NCBI RefSeq assembly: GCF_020531965.1 | Contig: NZ_JAJAWH010000029.1 | Location: 1-53,475 of the forward strand | Reading direction: 5' to 3' | Source: Pseudorhizobium xiangyangii | GTDB taxonomy: Bacteria > Pseudomonadota > Alphaproteobacteria > Rhizobiales > Rhizobiaceae | DNA: 53,475 bases | Part shown: in pieces, positions 34,543-44,190 of the stretch | How positions within the stretch are numbered: position 1 is the first letter of the stretch | Layout: each line of letters opens with the position of its first letter | Notes under the pieces: generated by a model | What the model was told of the DNA's origin: nothing | The model's database searches: none | What the model saw: the letters and a program-made list of their open reading frames with translations, nothing else | Made by a program: the position numbers and the translations under genes

Positions 34543-34682
34543 GGATGGCTGAAATAAAAGTTAACGAACCGTTATTTGCCCCGATGGATCATTCTCCCAT
34601 CACAATCGTTCTCTCCAACTGAAATCACGCAGGTCCTCCGCGACGGGGGCATGCCGCAGAATTTCAGAAACGGAGACTGAAA

Positions 34683-35216
34683 ATGAAAAAGATCCTCACG
34701 GCCGCCCTTTCGGCAGCAGCAATCGCAACCGTCATCGCTCCAGCCGCTCTGGCTGCCGATGCCGTGCGTTATCAAGAACAGGCGCCGGTCTATCAGGAAT
34801 CGGACGCTCGCAACGGTGTGAAGATCGGCTATCTGACGTGTGACATCGGCGGTGGAGTTGGCTACGTACTGGGGTCGGCCAAGGAAGTCGGCTGTACTTT
34901 CAGCTCGATCGACGGGTCCCGCACTGATAGCTACGCGGGTGCGCTCCGCAAGATGGGCATCGACCTAGGCTTTACGACGCGAGGCAGGATGGTCTGGGCC
35001 GTCTTCGCACCGACGGCGGGCTATCACTCCGGTTCGCTCGCCGGGCTGTATCAGGGCGTCACCGCTGAGGCGACCGTTGGCGCAGGCGTCGGCGCTAACA
35101 TCCTGATCGGCGGAACCTCTGGGTCCATCCATCTGCAGACGATCAGCGTACAGGGCCAGCTTGGACTTAATGTCGCAGCGACGGGAACCTCCATGACCCT
35201 CACCGCTGTCAATTGA
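34683..35216 (+). CDS. Secreted DUF992-family protein
   Basis: Exported protein of 177 residues. The signal peptide ends near Ala24 (PAALAAD). The mature part has the DUF992 pattern: VKIGYLTCDIGGGVGYVLGSAKEVGCTF, YAGALRKMGIDLGFTTRGRMVWAVFAP and a Gly/Ala/Thr-rich end, GVTAEATVGAGVGANILIGG. Two cysteines (about 53 and 71) could form a disulfide. The function of the family is unknown; it is common in Rhizobiales and probably periplasmic. GGAG lies 7 bases upstream of the ATG. It is a single-gene unit with a very strong terminator. Confidence 0.8.
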   Translation: MKKILTAALSAAAIATVIAPAALAADAVRYQEQAPVYQESDARNGVKIGYLTCDIGGGVGYVLGSAKEVGCTFSSIDGSRTDSYAGALRKMGIDLGFTTRGRMVWAVFAPTAGYHSGSLAGLYQGVTAEATVGAGVGANILIGGTSGSIHLQTISVQGQLGLNVAATGTSMTLTAVN

Positions 35217-35241
35217 TCGCGGCGAACGTCAGGAACTGAGT

Positions 35242-35278
35242 AGCAAATCCCGCCATGCCCCGCATGGCGGGATTTGCT
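35242..35278. terminator. Strong 17-base-pair terminator after the DUF992 gene
   Basis: AGCAAATCCCGCCATGC and its exact complement form a 17-base-pair perfect stem with a CCC loop. The outer A/T pairs give a T-containing 3' side on both strands, so it can act in either direction. Confidence 0.8.
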
Positions 35279-35369
35279 TATTTGATCACCATGGAGGGCG
35301 GTTTATAAGCAGAATTCCAAAAATTCTGTTCTCTTTTCCATTTGTTTCGCTAATGCAGTGTGCAATTGA

Positions 35370-36767
<1,398 letters not shown>

Positions 36768-36775
36768 TCGCTTCC

Positions 36776-36820
36776 AGTCCGGACGGCTTCGCCTCTTGGA
36801 GGATGGAAGCCGTCCGGACT
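36776..36820 (+). terminator. Terminator after gdhA
   Basis: AGTCCGGACGGCTTC and its exact complement form a 15-base-pair stem around a 15-base loop that can itself fold (CCTC/GAGG). It starts 8 bases after the gdhA stop. Confidence 0.7.
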
Positions 36821-36936
36821 GCCTGGACAAAGCCGGACAATCCTTCTTGCCGGGCGGATTTGGGTTGAGTCTCTGGACGATCCGGGGTATTCGCCCCCTT
36901 CCTGACGGGCATGCTCCGAGGCAAGGCGTCCATTCC

Positions 36937-38034
36937 ATGATCCAGACACCGTATTACCTGATCGACAAGTCAAAGTTGCTCCGCAACCTGGAGACAATTG
37001 CGCGTGTCCGCGAAGCGTCCGGCGCCAAGGCGCTGCTGGCGCTGAAGTGTTTTGCGACCTGGTCGGTCTTTGACTTCATGCGCGATTACATGGATGGCAC
37101 GACCTCGTCGTCGCTCAACGAAGTCCGTCTCGGCCACGAACGTTTCGGCAAGGAAACGCACGCCTATTCCGTCGCCTACGCGGATTACGAGATCGACGAG
37201 GTCGTCAGCCACGCCGACAAGATCATCTTCAATTCGATCGGCCAGCTGCAGCGTTTCGACAGCCAGTCCGCCGGCATCGTCCGCGGCCTGCGCCTCAACC
37301 CGGGCGTCTCCTCGTCCTCGTTCGACCTGGCCGATCCCGCCCGCCCGTTCTCGCGGCTGGGCGAATGGGACGTGACAAAGGTCGAGCCGGTGATGGACCG
37401 AATTTCCGGCTTCATGATCCACAACAACTGCGAGAACAATGACTTTTCGCTGTTCGACCGGATGCTGGGCCAGATCGAGGAGCGCTTTGCGCCGCTCCTG
37501 AAGAAGGCTGAATGGGTAAGCCTCGGCGGTGGAATCCATTTTACGGGCGAGGGTTATCCTGTCGATGCATTCTGCGAGCGGCTGAAGCGCTTTTCCGGCG
37601 AATACGGCGTGCAGGTCTATCTGGAGCCGGGCGAGGCCTCTATCACCAAGTCGACGACGCTCGAAACCACCGTCCTCGATACCCTTTACAACGGCAAGAA
37701 CCTCGTCGTGGTGGACTCGTCCATCGAAGCGCATATGCTGGATCTTCTGATCTACCGTGAAAATGCAAAGGTTTACCCAAACCAGGGGCCCCATCGTGCC
37801 ATGGTCTGCGGCAAGTCCTGTCTTGCCGGGGACATCTTCGGAGAATTCGACTTCCCTGAAGAGATCAAGATCGGCGACCGCATCTCGTTTCAGGATGCTG
37901 CCGGTTACACGATGGTCAAGAAAAACTGGTTTAACGGCGTGAAAATGCCGGCAATCGCCATCCGTGAACTGGATGGCAGCCTCAGGACGGTCCGCGAGTT
38001 CGACTACGCGGATTACGAACACAGCCTTTCCTAA
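36937..38034 (+). CDS. nspC: Carboxynorspermidine decarboxylase (NspC)
   Basis: PLP enzyme of 365 residues, alanine-racemase fold, that decarboxylates carboxyspermidine or carboxynorspermidine to give the polyamine. The PLP Lys37 lies in LLALKCF (34-40); HNNCENNDF, the phosphate-binding SLGGGIHF, YLEPGEA and the active-site Cys in VCGKSC are the family marks. The ATG at 36937 gives the usual length; the upstream frame lies in the gdhA terminator. It is followed after 38 bases by the matching dehydrogenase, so both steps are encoded together. The likely product in rhizobia is spermidine or homospermidine-type polyamine. Confidence 0.85.
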   Translation: MIQTPYYLIDKSKLLRNLETIARVREASGAKALLALKCFATWSVFDFMRDYMDGTTSSSLNEVRLGHERFGKETHAYSVAYADYEIDEVVSHADKIIFNSIGQLQRFDSQSAGIVRGLRLNPGVSSSSFDLADPARPFSRLGEWDVTKVEPVMDRISGFMIHNNCENNDFSLFDRMLGQIEERFAPLLKKAEWVSLGGGIHFTGEGYPVDAFCERLKRFSGEYGVQVYLEPGEASITKSTTLETTVLDTLYNGKNLVVVDSSIEAHMLDLLIYRENAKVYPNQGPHRAMVCGKSCLAGDIFGEFDFPEEIKIGDRISFQDAAGYTMVKKNWFNGVKMPAIAIRELDGSLRTVREFDYADYEHSLS

Positions 38035-38072
38035 GGCTTCTGACGATTGGACTTAAGGAGTTGGTCCCCATC

Positions 38073-39314
38073 ATGAAAAAGAACGTTCTCATCATCGGCG
38101 CTGGCGGCGTCGCACAAGTCGTGGCTCATAAGTGTGCCCAGAACAACGATGTCCTCGGCGACATCCATATCGCCTCGCGCACCAAGTCCAAGTGCGATGA
38201 CATCATCGCGTCCGTGCATGAGAAAAAGGCGATGAAGCAGCCGGGCGTGCTGGAAGCGCATGCGCTCGACGCGCTGGACATCGAGGCCACCAAGGCTCTT
38301 ATCAAGAAAACCGGCTGCGAGATCGTCATCAATGTCGGCACAGCGTTCCTGAACATGTCGGTACTGCGCGCCTGCATGGATACCGGCGTCGCCTACATCG
38401 ACACCGCGATCCACGAGGAGCCGAACAAGATCTGCGAAACGCCGCCATGGTACGGTAACTACGAGTGGAAGCGCGCCGCTGAATGCGAGGAGAAGGGCAT
38501 CACCGCCATTCTCGGCGCCGGCTTTGATCCGGGCGTCGTCAACGCCTATGCCCGTCTCGCCAAGGACGAGTATCTCGACAAGGTGACCGACGTCGACATC
38601 GTCGACATCAATGCCGGCAGCCACGGCAAGTATTTTGCTACGAACTTCGACCCTGAAATCAACTTCCGCGAGTTCACCGGCGTCGTCTATTCCTGGCAGA
38701 ACGGCGAATGGAACGTCAACAAGATGTTCGAGATCGGCAAGGACTATGATCTGCCGGTCGTCGGTACCCGTCGCGCCTATCTCTGCGGTCATGACGAAGT
38801 GCATTCGCTGGCCAAGAACATGGATGGCGCCGACGTGCGCTTCTGGATGGGCTTCGGCGATCACTACATCAACGTCTTCACCGTCCTGAAGTCGATCGGT
38901 CTTCTGTCCGAGCAGCCGGTCAAGCTCGCAGACGGTTCCGAAGTCGTGCCGCTCAAGGTCGTAAAAGCCTGCCTGCCCGACCCGTCGTCGCTCGCTCCCG
39001 AATACGAGGGCAAGACCTGCATCGGCGACTTCGTGAAGGGCATCAAGGACGGCAAGGAGCGGACGGTGTTCATCTATAACGTCGCCGACCACAAGGAAGC
39101 CTACAACGAAGTCGGCTCCCAGGGCATTTCCTACACGGCAGGCGTTCCGCCGGTCGCGGCCGCCATGCTGGTTGCCACCGGCGAGTGGGACATCAAGAAG
39201 ATGGCCAATGTCGAGGAGCTTCCGCCACGGCCGTTCCTGAACATCCTGAACCATATCGGCCTGCCGACGTGGATCCGCGACGAGCAGGGCGAGCGTCCGC
39301 TGACGTTCTCCTGA
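38073..39314 (+). CDS. Carboxynorspermidine/carboxyspermidine synthase (saccharopine dehydrogenase family)
   Basis: NADPH-dependent enzyme of 413 residues that joins aspartate semialdehyde to putrescine or diaminopropane. The N-terminal Rossmann motif NVLIIGAGGVAQVVAHKCA is at 4-22, and ILGAGFDPGVVNAYARLA and SYTAGVPPVAAAMLVATGEW are conserved family blocks. The saccharopine dehydrogenase family also holds lysine enzymes, but pairing with NspC makes the polyamine role by far the most likely. AAGGAG lies 12 bases before the ATG at 38073, a rather wide spacing. A strong terminator follows. Confidence 0.85.
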   Translation: MKKNVLIIGAGGVAQVVAHKCAQNNDVLGDIHIASRTKSKCDDIIASVHEKKAMKQPGVLEAHALDALDIEATKALIKKTGCEIVINVGTAFLNMSVLRACMDTGVAYIDTAIHEEPNKICETPPWYGNYEWKRAAECEEKGITAILGAGFDPGVVNAYARLAKDEYLDKVTDVDIVDINAGSHGKYFATNFDPEINFREFTGVVYSWQNGEWNVNKMFEIGKDYDLPVVGTRRAYLCGHDEVHSLAKNMDGADVRFWMGFGDHYINVFTVLKSIGLLSEQPVKLADGSEVVPLKVVKACLPDPSSLAPEYEGKTCIGDFVKGIKDGKERTVFIYNVADHKEAYNEVGSQGISYTAGVPPVAAAMLVATGEWDIKKMANVEELPPRPFLNILNHIGLPTWIRDEQGERPLTFS

Positions 39315-39336
39315 TCCAGCTTGCATTCCTGATCTG

Positions 39337-39364
39337 AAATGCCGCGGCGGGTGCCGCGGCATTT
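39337..39364. terminator. Terminator between the polyamine genes and the response regulator
   Basis: AAATGCCGCGGC and GCCGCGGCATTT form a perfect 12-base-pair stem with a GGGT loop, followed by CTATTTG. It lies between convergent genes and can act on both strands. Confidence 0.75.
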
Positions 39365-39374
39365 CTATTTGTGG

Positions 39375-40100
39375 CTATGGCTTGGCACCTAGCCATTCGT
39401 TCAGTTCGATCTCGGCCCGTTCCAGGGCGCTGTAGTTGATCAGCTTTCGCAAGACCGCCACCGCGACCGCGCGGCTGCGCAGGTTGTAGCGGCCCTCTTC
39501 GCTGTCATCCCCCATCCTTTGGTAGATGTTGAGCTTTTCATACAGTTGCTGGAGACGGTTCTGGACACTGCGAAGCGAGAGGTTGTGACGCCGGGCGATC
39601 GTCCGATCCGTCAGCCCGAGAGCGATGTCGATGAGGATCTCGTATTCGACGTCGGTGAAGCCATTGACGGTGCCGAGGCTCTTCTGCTGCATGCCGCGCA
39701 CCTCGCGGTCGATGACGCATTGTGCCTCCATGAAGATGCTGCGTAGCGCAAGCTTGAGCTTGTTATCGGAGGCTGATTTCAAGACATAGCCGTAGGCCGC
39801 GCCCTCTGGCACGATCCGCGAGACGCCGCGGACATAAGCTTCATCCGCATAGTTTGACCAGAAGAGAATGCGCGTGTTTGGCCGTTCCTTCCAGATGGTG
39901 CGCGCGGCTTCGATGCCATTGCGTTCTGCCATCTGCAGATCCATCACGATGTGCTCCGAGCGGTGCTGCCGCGCCAGGCTTTCGCCGCTCCTGCCGTTGT
40001 CGGCTTCGATGACCGCATCGCATTCCGGCAAGGCCGCACGAACGGCGTCATGCAGGTAGGAACGGTGCAGGGGATCGTCTTCGACAATGAGGACTTCCAT
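39375..40100 (-). CDS. NarL/FixJ-type response regulator
   Basis: Two-component regulator of 241 residues. The receiver domain (1-120) has the acidic pair Asp8-Asp9, the phosphoacceptor Asp54 (IVMDLQM), and Lys108 (GYVLKSA). The C-terminal LuxR-type helix-turn-helix is at about 145-195 (NGFTDVEYEILIDIALGLTDRTIARRHNLSLRSVQNRLQQLYEKL). It is unusual in having FTDVEYEIL where most members have LTxRExEVL. It follows the histidine kinase gene by 13 bases and is surely its partner; the divergent sugar importer is the likely target. Confidence 0.88.
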   Translation of the reverse strand: MEVLIVEDDPLHRSYLHDAVRAALPECDAVIEADNGRSGESLARQHRSEHIVMDLQMAERNGIEAARTIWKERPNTRILFWSNYADEAYVRGVSRIVPEGAAYGYVLKSASDNKLKLALRSIFMEAQCVIDREVRGMQQKSLGTVNGFTDVEYEILIDIALGLTDRTIARRHNLSLRSVQNRLQQLYEKLNIYQRMGDDSEEGRYNLRSRAVAVAVLRKLINYSALERAEIELNEWLGAKP

Positions 40101-40113
40101 GTGAATTTCCTTG

Positions 40114-41346
40114 CTAGATCGTTGTCTTGCTACAGGGCGCTATGTGCAGCGAAAGCCCGATGCAGGTTCCGGAATGTTTCGGATTGCGGCCCATGTCGAA
40201 GCGAGCGCCGATCAGCCGCGCCCTTGTCCGCATGTTGTCAATGCCGTGGCCGACCTGCTCCCGTGGGTTATCGATGCCGACGCCGTCGTCGGTTACCGTG
40301 ACATATAGCTCGTTTTCGTCGCACTGAAGTTGAACGACGACATTCGTCGGCTGCCCATGCCTGATCGCGTTGTTGATGGCCTCCTGGACGATCCGGAACA
40401 GGGCGATTGCCACCGTCTCCTCAAGCGCTTCGAGCTTGCCGCCGCATTCATCAATCATCCGCCAGTTGATCGGCAGGCCGCTGTCATGGACGGAACGCTC
40501 TAGATGGTTCTCGATTGCCTGCGCGACGCCGAAGAGCTGGAGGACGGAGGGCTTGGCTTCCTCGATGATCTGTCGCAGGTCATGCATGCAGTGCTGCAGG
40601 CCGCGCACCAATGGCTCCAGTGCCTCGCCGGAAACATCCGGCAGGTGGGTCAATCGTTCCATGCGGCGGGCGAGCCGGGTCAGGTCAGCCAGTGTCTGGT
40701 CGTGCAGGTCCATGCCGATCCGCTGGCGTTCCGCCTCAAGTGCCTCCGTCAGTTTCAGGGCGCCGAGCCTAAGCCCCTCTTCCCGGGCCCGCGCTTCCGT
40801 CTCGACGACCGCCGAGCGCTTCGCCTGGTCTGCAGCGCGCAAGGCGAAAAAATACGGGGCCAGAAGGTCGGTGATGGAACGCGCGTTTTCTACGTCAGCC
40901 ATCGTGTAGTGGTCGGGTTGGCGGCTGGAGCAGCTGAGCGCGCCTATGATATCTCCCTGCACCCGAAGCGGCACATGCAAGCGGCTCTTGAGCGACAGCG
41001 CGATGATCGGGCTCGAGAATGCGCCATCGAAGTGAAAGCGCGGATCGCTGCAGGCGTCGCCCGAGAGGAGGTAGTCGACCTCACCGGAAAGCAGGCTGCG
41101 GATCGGGCTGCCCGTCAGCAGTGCGGGTGGCTGCCTGCTCCAGGCCGTTTCGAGGCCGCTTTCATAGGCGATATGGTATTTTCCATCGATCATCTTGATG
41201 CAGACATCGAGATGATCGTGAGGAATGATGTGCCCGATCTCGACTGCCACGGCCTGAATGATGGAGTTGAAATCCAGTTGGCCGGCCAGCAGCCGCGAAA
41301 TGCCTAGATAGTGGTCGAAAAGCGAACTTCTCGTCGAGTTCAGCAT
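40114..41346 (-). CDS. Cytosolic GAF-domain sensor histidine kinase
   Basis: Sensor kinase of 410 residues without membrane segments. A GAF domain covers about 25-170, a linker helix 171-205, then the HisKA_3 dimerisation part with the phosphorylated His215 in RIGMDLHDQTLADLTRLARRM. The ATPase domain holds the N box FRIVQEAINNAIRHGQPTN and the G1 box VTDDGVGIDN. It should sense a cytosolic signal, perhaps a metabolite of the imported sugar. The ATG at 41346 has GGGAGGA 9 bases upstream. It is divergent from the sugar importer operon and directly followed by the response regulator. Confidence 0.88.
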   Translation of the reverse strand: MLNSTRSSLFDHYLGISRLLAGQLDFNSIIQAVAVEIGHIIPHDHLDVCIKMIDGKYHIAYESGLETAWSRQPPALLTGSPIRSLLSGEVDYLLSGDACSDPRFHFDGAFSSPIIALSLKSRLHVPLRVQGDIIGALSCSSRQPDHYTMADVENARSITDLLAPYFFALRAADQAKRSAVVETEARAREEGLRLGALKLTEALEAERQRIGMDLHDQTLADLTRLARRMERLTHLPDVSGEALEPLVRGLQHCMHDLRQIIEEAKPSVLQLFGVAQAIENHLERSVHDSGLPINWRMIDECGGKLEALEETVAIALFRIVQEAINNAIRHGQPTNVVVQLQCDENELYVTVTDDGVGIDNPREQVGHGIDNMRTRARLIGARFDMGRNPKHSGTCIGLSLHIAPCSKTTI

Positions 41347-41428
41347 AGGCAGACGTCCTCCCAGTCGCCAGCAGATCAGGTGGTGCGACACCCGACACGG
41401 ATTAAGCGCCTCATGACGCCTCTTGTCT

Positions 41429-41442
41429 TGCGGGATCCCGCA
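41429..41442. promoter_or_regulatory. Palindrome in the divergent control region of kinase and sugar operon
   Basis: TGCGGGATCCCGCA is a perfect 14-base palindrome between the divergent histidine kinase and binding-protein genes. A second inverted repeat, AGGTGC/GCACCT with an 11-base centre, lies at 41463-41485. Either could be the response-regulator site; this is inferred from position only. Confidence 0.4.
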
Positions 41443-41612
41443 TATTTTGCGCGATCATCCGCAGGTGCATTGCCTGGAAGCACCTTTGCAAGATCGAGCT
41501 TCTCCTTCATTCTCCTCTTACTGAGCGCGATAGCGCCAGTGCAACATCAATCCATGGGCCGTTGAGGAGCGACCCTGCTGATGAGCCCGGACGGGCGAAT
41601 AGGGAGGACATC

Positions 41613-42629
41613 ATGACCATTAAGAAGATGCTTCTGGCGTCTATTGCCGTAGCGTGCGCAGCCATACCGGTTTCCGCTTCGGCAGAAACAGCTGACAAGA
41701 AGATCGCTCTATCCAACAACTACGCCGGAAATTCCTGGCGGCAGGCCATGTTGACTAGCTGGGACAAGATCACCAAGGAAGCCGTCAGCAAGGGTATCGT
41801 CGCTGCTGCCGATCCGTTTACGACCGCCGAGAACCAGGCGACCGAGCAGGCCGCCCAGATCCAGAACCTTATCCTGCAAGGCTATGATGCAATCGTCATC
41901 AACGCCGCTTCGCCGACAGCATTGAACGGTGCGGTCAAGGAAGCGTGCGACGCCGGTATTACCGTCGTCTCGTTTGACGGCATCGTAACCGAACCCTGTG
42001 CGTGGCGCATCGCGGTCGACTTCAAGGCGATGGGCGAAAGCCAGATCGATTATCTGGCGAAGAAAATGCCGGACGGCGGCAACCTGCTCGAGATCCGTGG
42101 GCTTGCCGGTGTTTCCGTGGATGACGAAATCCATGCCGGCATCCAGGCTGGCGTCGAGAAGAACTCGAAGTTCAAGCTCGTCGGATCCGTGAACGGCGAC
42201 TGGGCGCAGGATGTGGCGCAGCGTGCCGTTGCTGGCATCCTGCCGAGCCTGCCGGAAGTCGCTGCCGTCGTGACCCAGGGTGGTGATGGATACGGTGCGG
42301 CCCAGGCTTTCGCCGCTGCCAACCGGCCAACCCCGACCATCGTGATGGGCAACCGCGAGGATGAGCTTGTCTGGTGGAAGCAGCAGAAGGACGCCAGCGG
42401 ATACGAGACGATGTCCGTCTCGATCGCTCCCGGGGTCTCGACCCTCGCCTTCTGGGTCGCCCAGCAGATCCTCGATGGCAAGGATGTCAAGAAGGACCTC
42501 GTCGTGCCGTTCCTGCGCATCGACCAGGAGAACCTTGAGGCAAATCTGGAGAACACCGAAAAGGGTGGCGTAGCGAATGTTGAATACTCGCTTGAAGATG
42601 CCCAGAAGGTGATCGGCGCAGCCATGTAA
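41613..42629 (+). CDS. Sugar ABC transporter substrate-binding protein (RbsB type)
   Basis: Periplasmic binding protein of 338 residues, type-1 fold. The signal peptide ends near Ala24 (PVSASAE). The mature protein shows the family segments ALSNNYAGNSWRQAMLTSWDKI, LILQGYDAIVINAASPTALNGAV and GITVVSFDGIV. AGGGAGGA lies just upstream of the ATG at 41613. It is first in a five-gene operon with ATPase, two permeases and a lactonase, so the ligand is probably an aldose or similar sugar that is oxidised to a lactone inside the cell; its identity is unknown. Confidence 0.9.
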   Translation: MTIKKMLLASIAVACAAIPVSASAETADKKIALSNNYAGNSWRQAMLTSWDKITKEAVSKGIVAAADPFTTAENQATEQAAQIQNLILQGYDAIVINAASPTALNGAVKEACDAGITVVSFDGIVTEPCAWRIAVDFKAMGESQIDYLAKKMPDGGNLLEIRGLAGVSVDDEIHAGIQAGVEKNSKFKLVGSVNGDWAQDVAQRAVAGILPSLPEVAAVVTQGGDGYGAAQAFAAANRPTPTIVMGNREDELVWWKQQKDASGYETMSVSIAPGVSTLAFWVAQQILDGKDVKKDLVVPFLRIDQENLEANLENTEKGGVANVEYSLEDAQKVIGAAM

Positions 42630-42653
42630 TGGAGCATTTGCTCCGTCTCCCTG

Positions 42654-42682
42654 CCGGGTGCGGTCACAATGGCCGCATCCGG
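42654..42682 (+). terminator. Intercistronic hairpin after the sugar-binding-protein gene
   Basis: CCGGGTGCGG and CCGCATCCGG pair over 10 bases (one G-U) around a 9-base loop, 24 bases after the binding-protein stop. No T run follows. It probably gives more message for the binding protein than for the downstream membrane parts. Confidence 0.55.
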
Positions 42683-42726
42683 TGGATCTCCTGTAGCCGC
42701 TCTCATCCAGCTGATATTTGCCCCTC

Positions 42727-44190
42727 ATGAATGACACAGTGCCAAAACAGGAAGTGGTGGCCGCACGCGGCATCAAGGTCGCCTTCGGTGCGGTCAAGGC
42801 GCTCGACGGCGCCGACCTCGTCATCCGCGCGGGCGAATGCGTCGGGCTTGTCGGTCACAACGGTGCCGGCAAATCGACGATCGTCAATGTCATCAACGGT
42901 GGCCTCACTCCGCAGGAGGGCAGTGTTTCCTATGACGGAACCCCTGGCCTGCACGGCGTTGCCATGGCACGCGCCCATGGTGTCCGGTGCGTTTTCCAGG
43001 AACTGTCCCTCTGCCCGAACCTGACGGTGAACGAGAATGTCCGGGTCATGCACGCCGACCTCAAGGGTGCCAGCTGGCGCCGGAGAGGACTTGAGCTTGT
43101 TCGCCGCCAACTGGAGGAAACCTTTCCCGGTCACGGCATAGATTGCGACAGCACTGTCGAAGATCTCTCCATCGCCGAGCGGCAGATGGTCGAGATCGCC
43201 ATCAGTTTCACGACGGTGAGCCAGCGCCCGCGGCTTGTGATCCTGGATGAGCCGACGTCGTCCCTGGACGCGGGCCTTGCCGCCCAGCTGATGGCCTATG
43301 TCCGCCGGTTCGTGAAAGAGGGCGGATCCGTGCTGTTGATCTCGCATATCCTGGGCGAAATCCTTTCCACTTCCGACCGGATCGTCGTGATGAAGGATGG
43401 CAAGGTCGTTGCAGACAAGCCTGCCACCGAGTTCGATACGCGACGGCTGGTGGAAACAATGGGCAGTGTCGTGAAGGAACACGGCTGGAAGCGCACAATG
43501 GGCACCAAGTCCGGCGCTCCTGTTCTGTCCAGACCGGCGCTGCCAGGCTCGACGATACAGTTGGAAGCCTTTGGTGGCGAAATCATCGGGCTCGCCGGTC
43601 TCGGTGGACACGGCCAGACGGAGGCGTTGCTCGATCTCTACTTGTCTTCGAGCAGTAACTGGTGGCCTACGCGGGAGCCGAAGATGGCATTTGTCGCTGG
43701 CGACCGTGGCCTGAACGGAACGTTCGGTCTCTGGAGCATCCTGAAGAACCTCAGCATTTCCTCTCTGAAGGCCTTGTCCTCCCGCAATATGATCGACGCG
43801 GACTGCGAGGACGAGGTGAGCGAGCGTTGGAAGAAGCGGATCGAGATCCGCACCCCGAACATGCAGAACCCCATCCTCTCGCTCTCGGGAGGCAATCAGC
43901 AGAAAGTCCTGTTTGCGCGTGCACTCGCCACGACTTCCAAGGTCGTCCTGATGGACGACCCGATGCGTGGGGTGGACGTCGGCACCAAGCAGGAGGTCTA
44001 CGAGATCTTGCGCGCCGAGGCGGCGGCTGGACGAACTTTCATCTGGTATTCAACCGAAATGGACGAGATACGTCTCTGCGACCGGGTATATGTCTTTCGC
44101 GATGGAGCAATCGCGGCCGAGCTGGTCGGCGAAGCCATTACCGAGCCCAACGTTCTCGCCGCATCCTTTGCCGGAGGTGAAGCAGCATGA
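42727..44190 (+). CDS. Sugar ABC transporter double ATPase (RbsA/MglA type)
   Basis: Cytosolic ATPase of 487 residues with two fused nucleotide-binding halves. The first half has Walker A GHNGAGKST (43-51), signature LSIAERQ and Walker B LVILDEPTSSLD. The second half has the degenerate Walker A region normal for this class (GLAGLGGHGQTEAL) and signature LSGGNQQKVLFARAL. Its Walker B reads VVLMDDP, with Asp in place of the catalytic Glu. The ATG at 42727 is chosen; no clear ribosome site is seen, and a TTG 3 codons upstream is possible. Its stop overlaps the first permease start in an ATGA. Confidence 0.9.
   Translation: MNDTVPKQEVVAARGIKVAFGAVKALDGADLVIRAGECVGLVGHNGAGKSTIVNVINGGLTPQEGSVSYDGTPGLHGVAMARAHGVRCVFQELSLCPNLTVNENVRVMHADLKGASWRRRGLELVRRQLEETFPGHGIDCDSTVEDLSIAERQMVEIAISFTTVSQRPRLVILDEPTSSLDAGLAAQLMAYVRRFVKEGGSVLLISHILGEILSTSDRIVVMKDGKVVADKPATEFDTRRLVETMGSVVKEHGWKRTMGTKSGAPVLSRPALPGSTIQLEAFGGEIIGLAGLGGHGQTEALLDLYLSSSSNWWPTREPKMAFVAGDRGLNGTFGLWSILKNLSISSLKALSSRNMIDADCEDEVSERWKKRIEIRTPNMQNPILSLSGGNQQKVLFARALATTSKVVLMDDPMRGVDVGTKQEVYEILRAEAAAGRTFIWYSTEMDEIRLCDRVYVFRDGAIAAELVGEAITEPNVLAASFAGGEAA

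Noticed and set aside
36796-36936. Extended N-terminus of the NspC gene
   Set aside because: The extra codons cover the gdhA terminator hairpin and add no family similarity.
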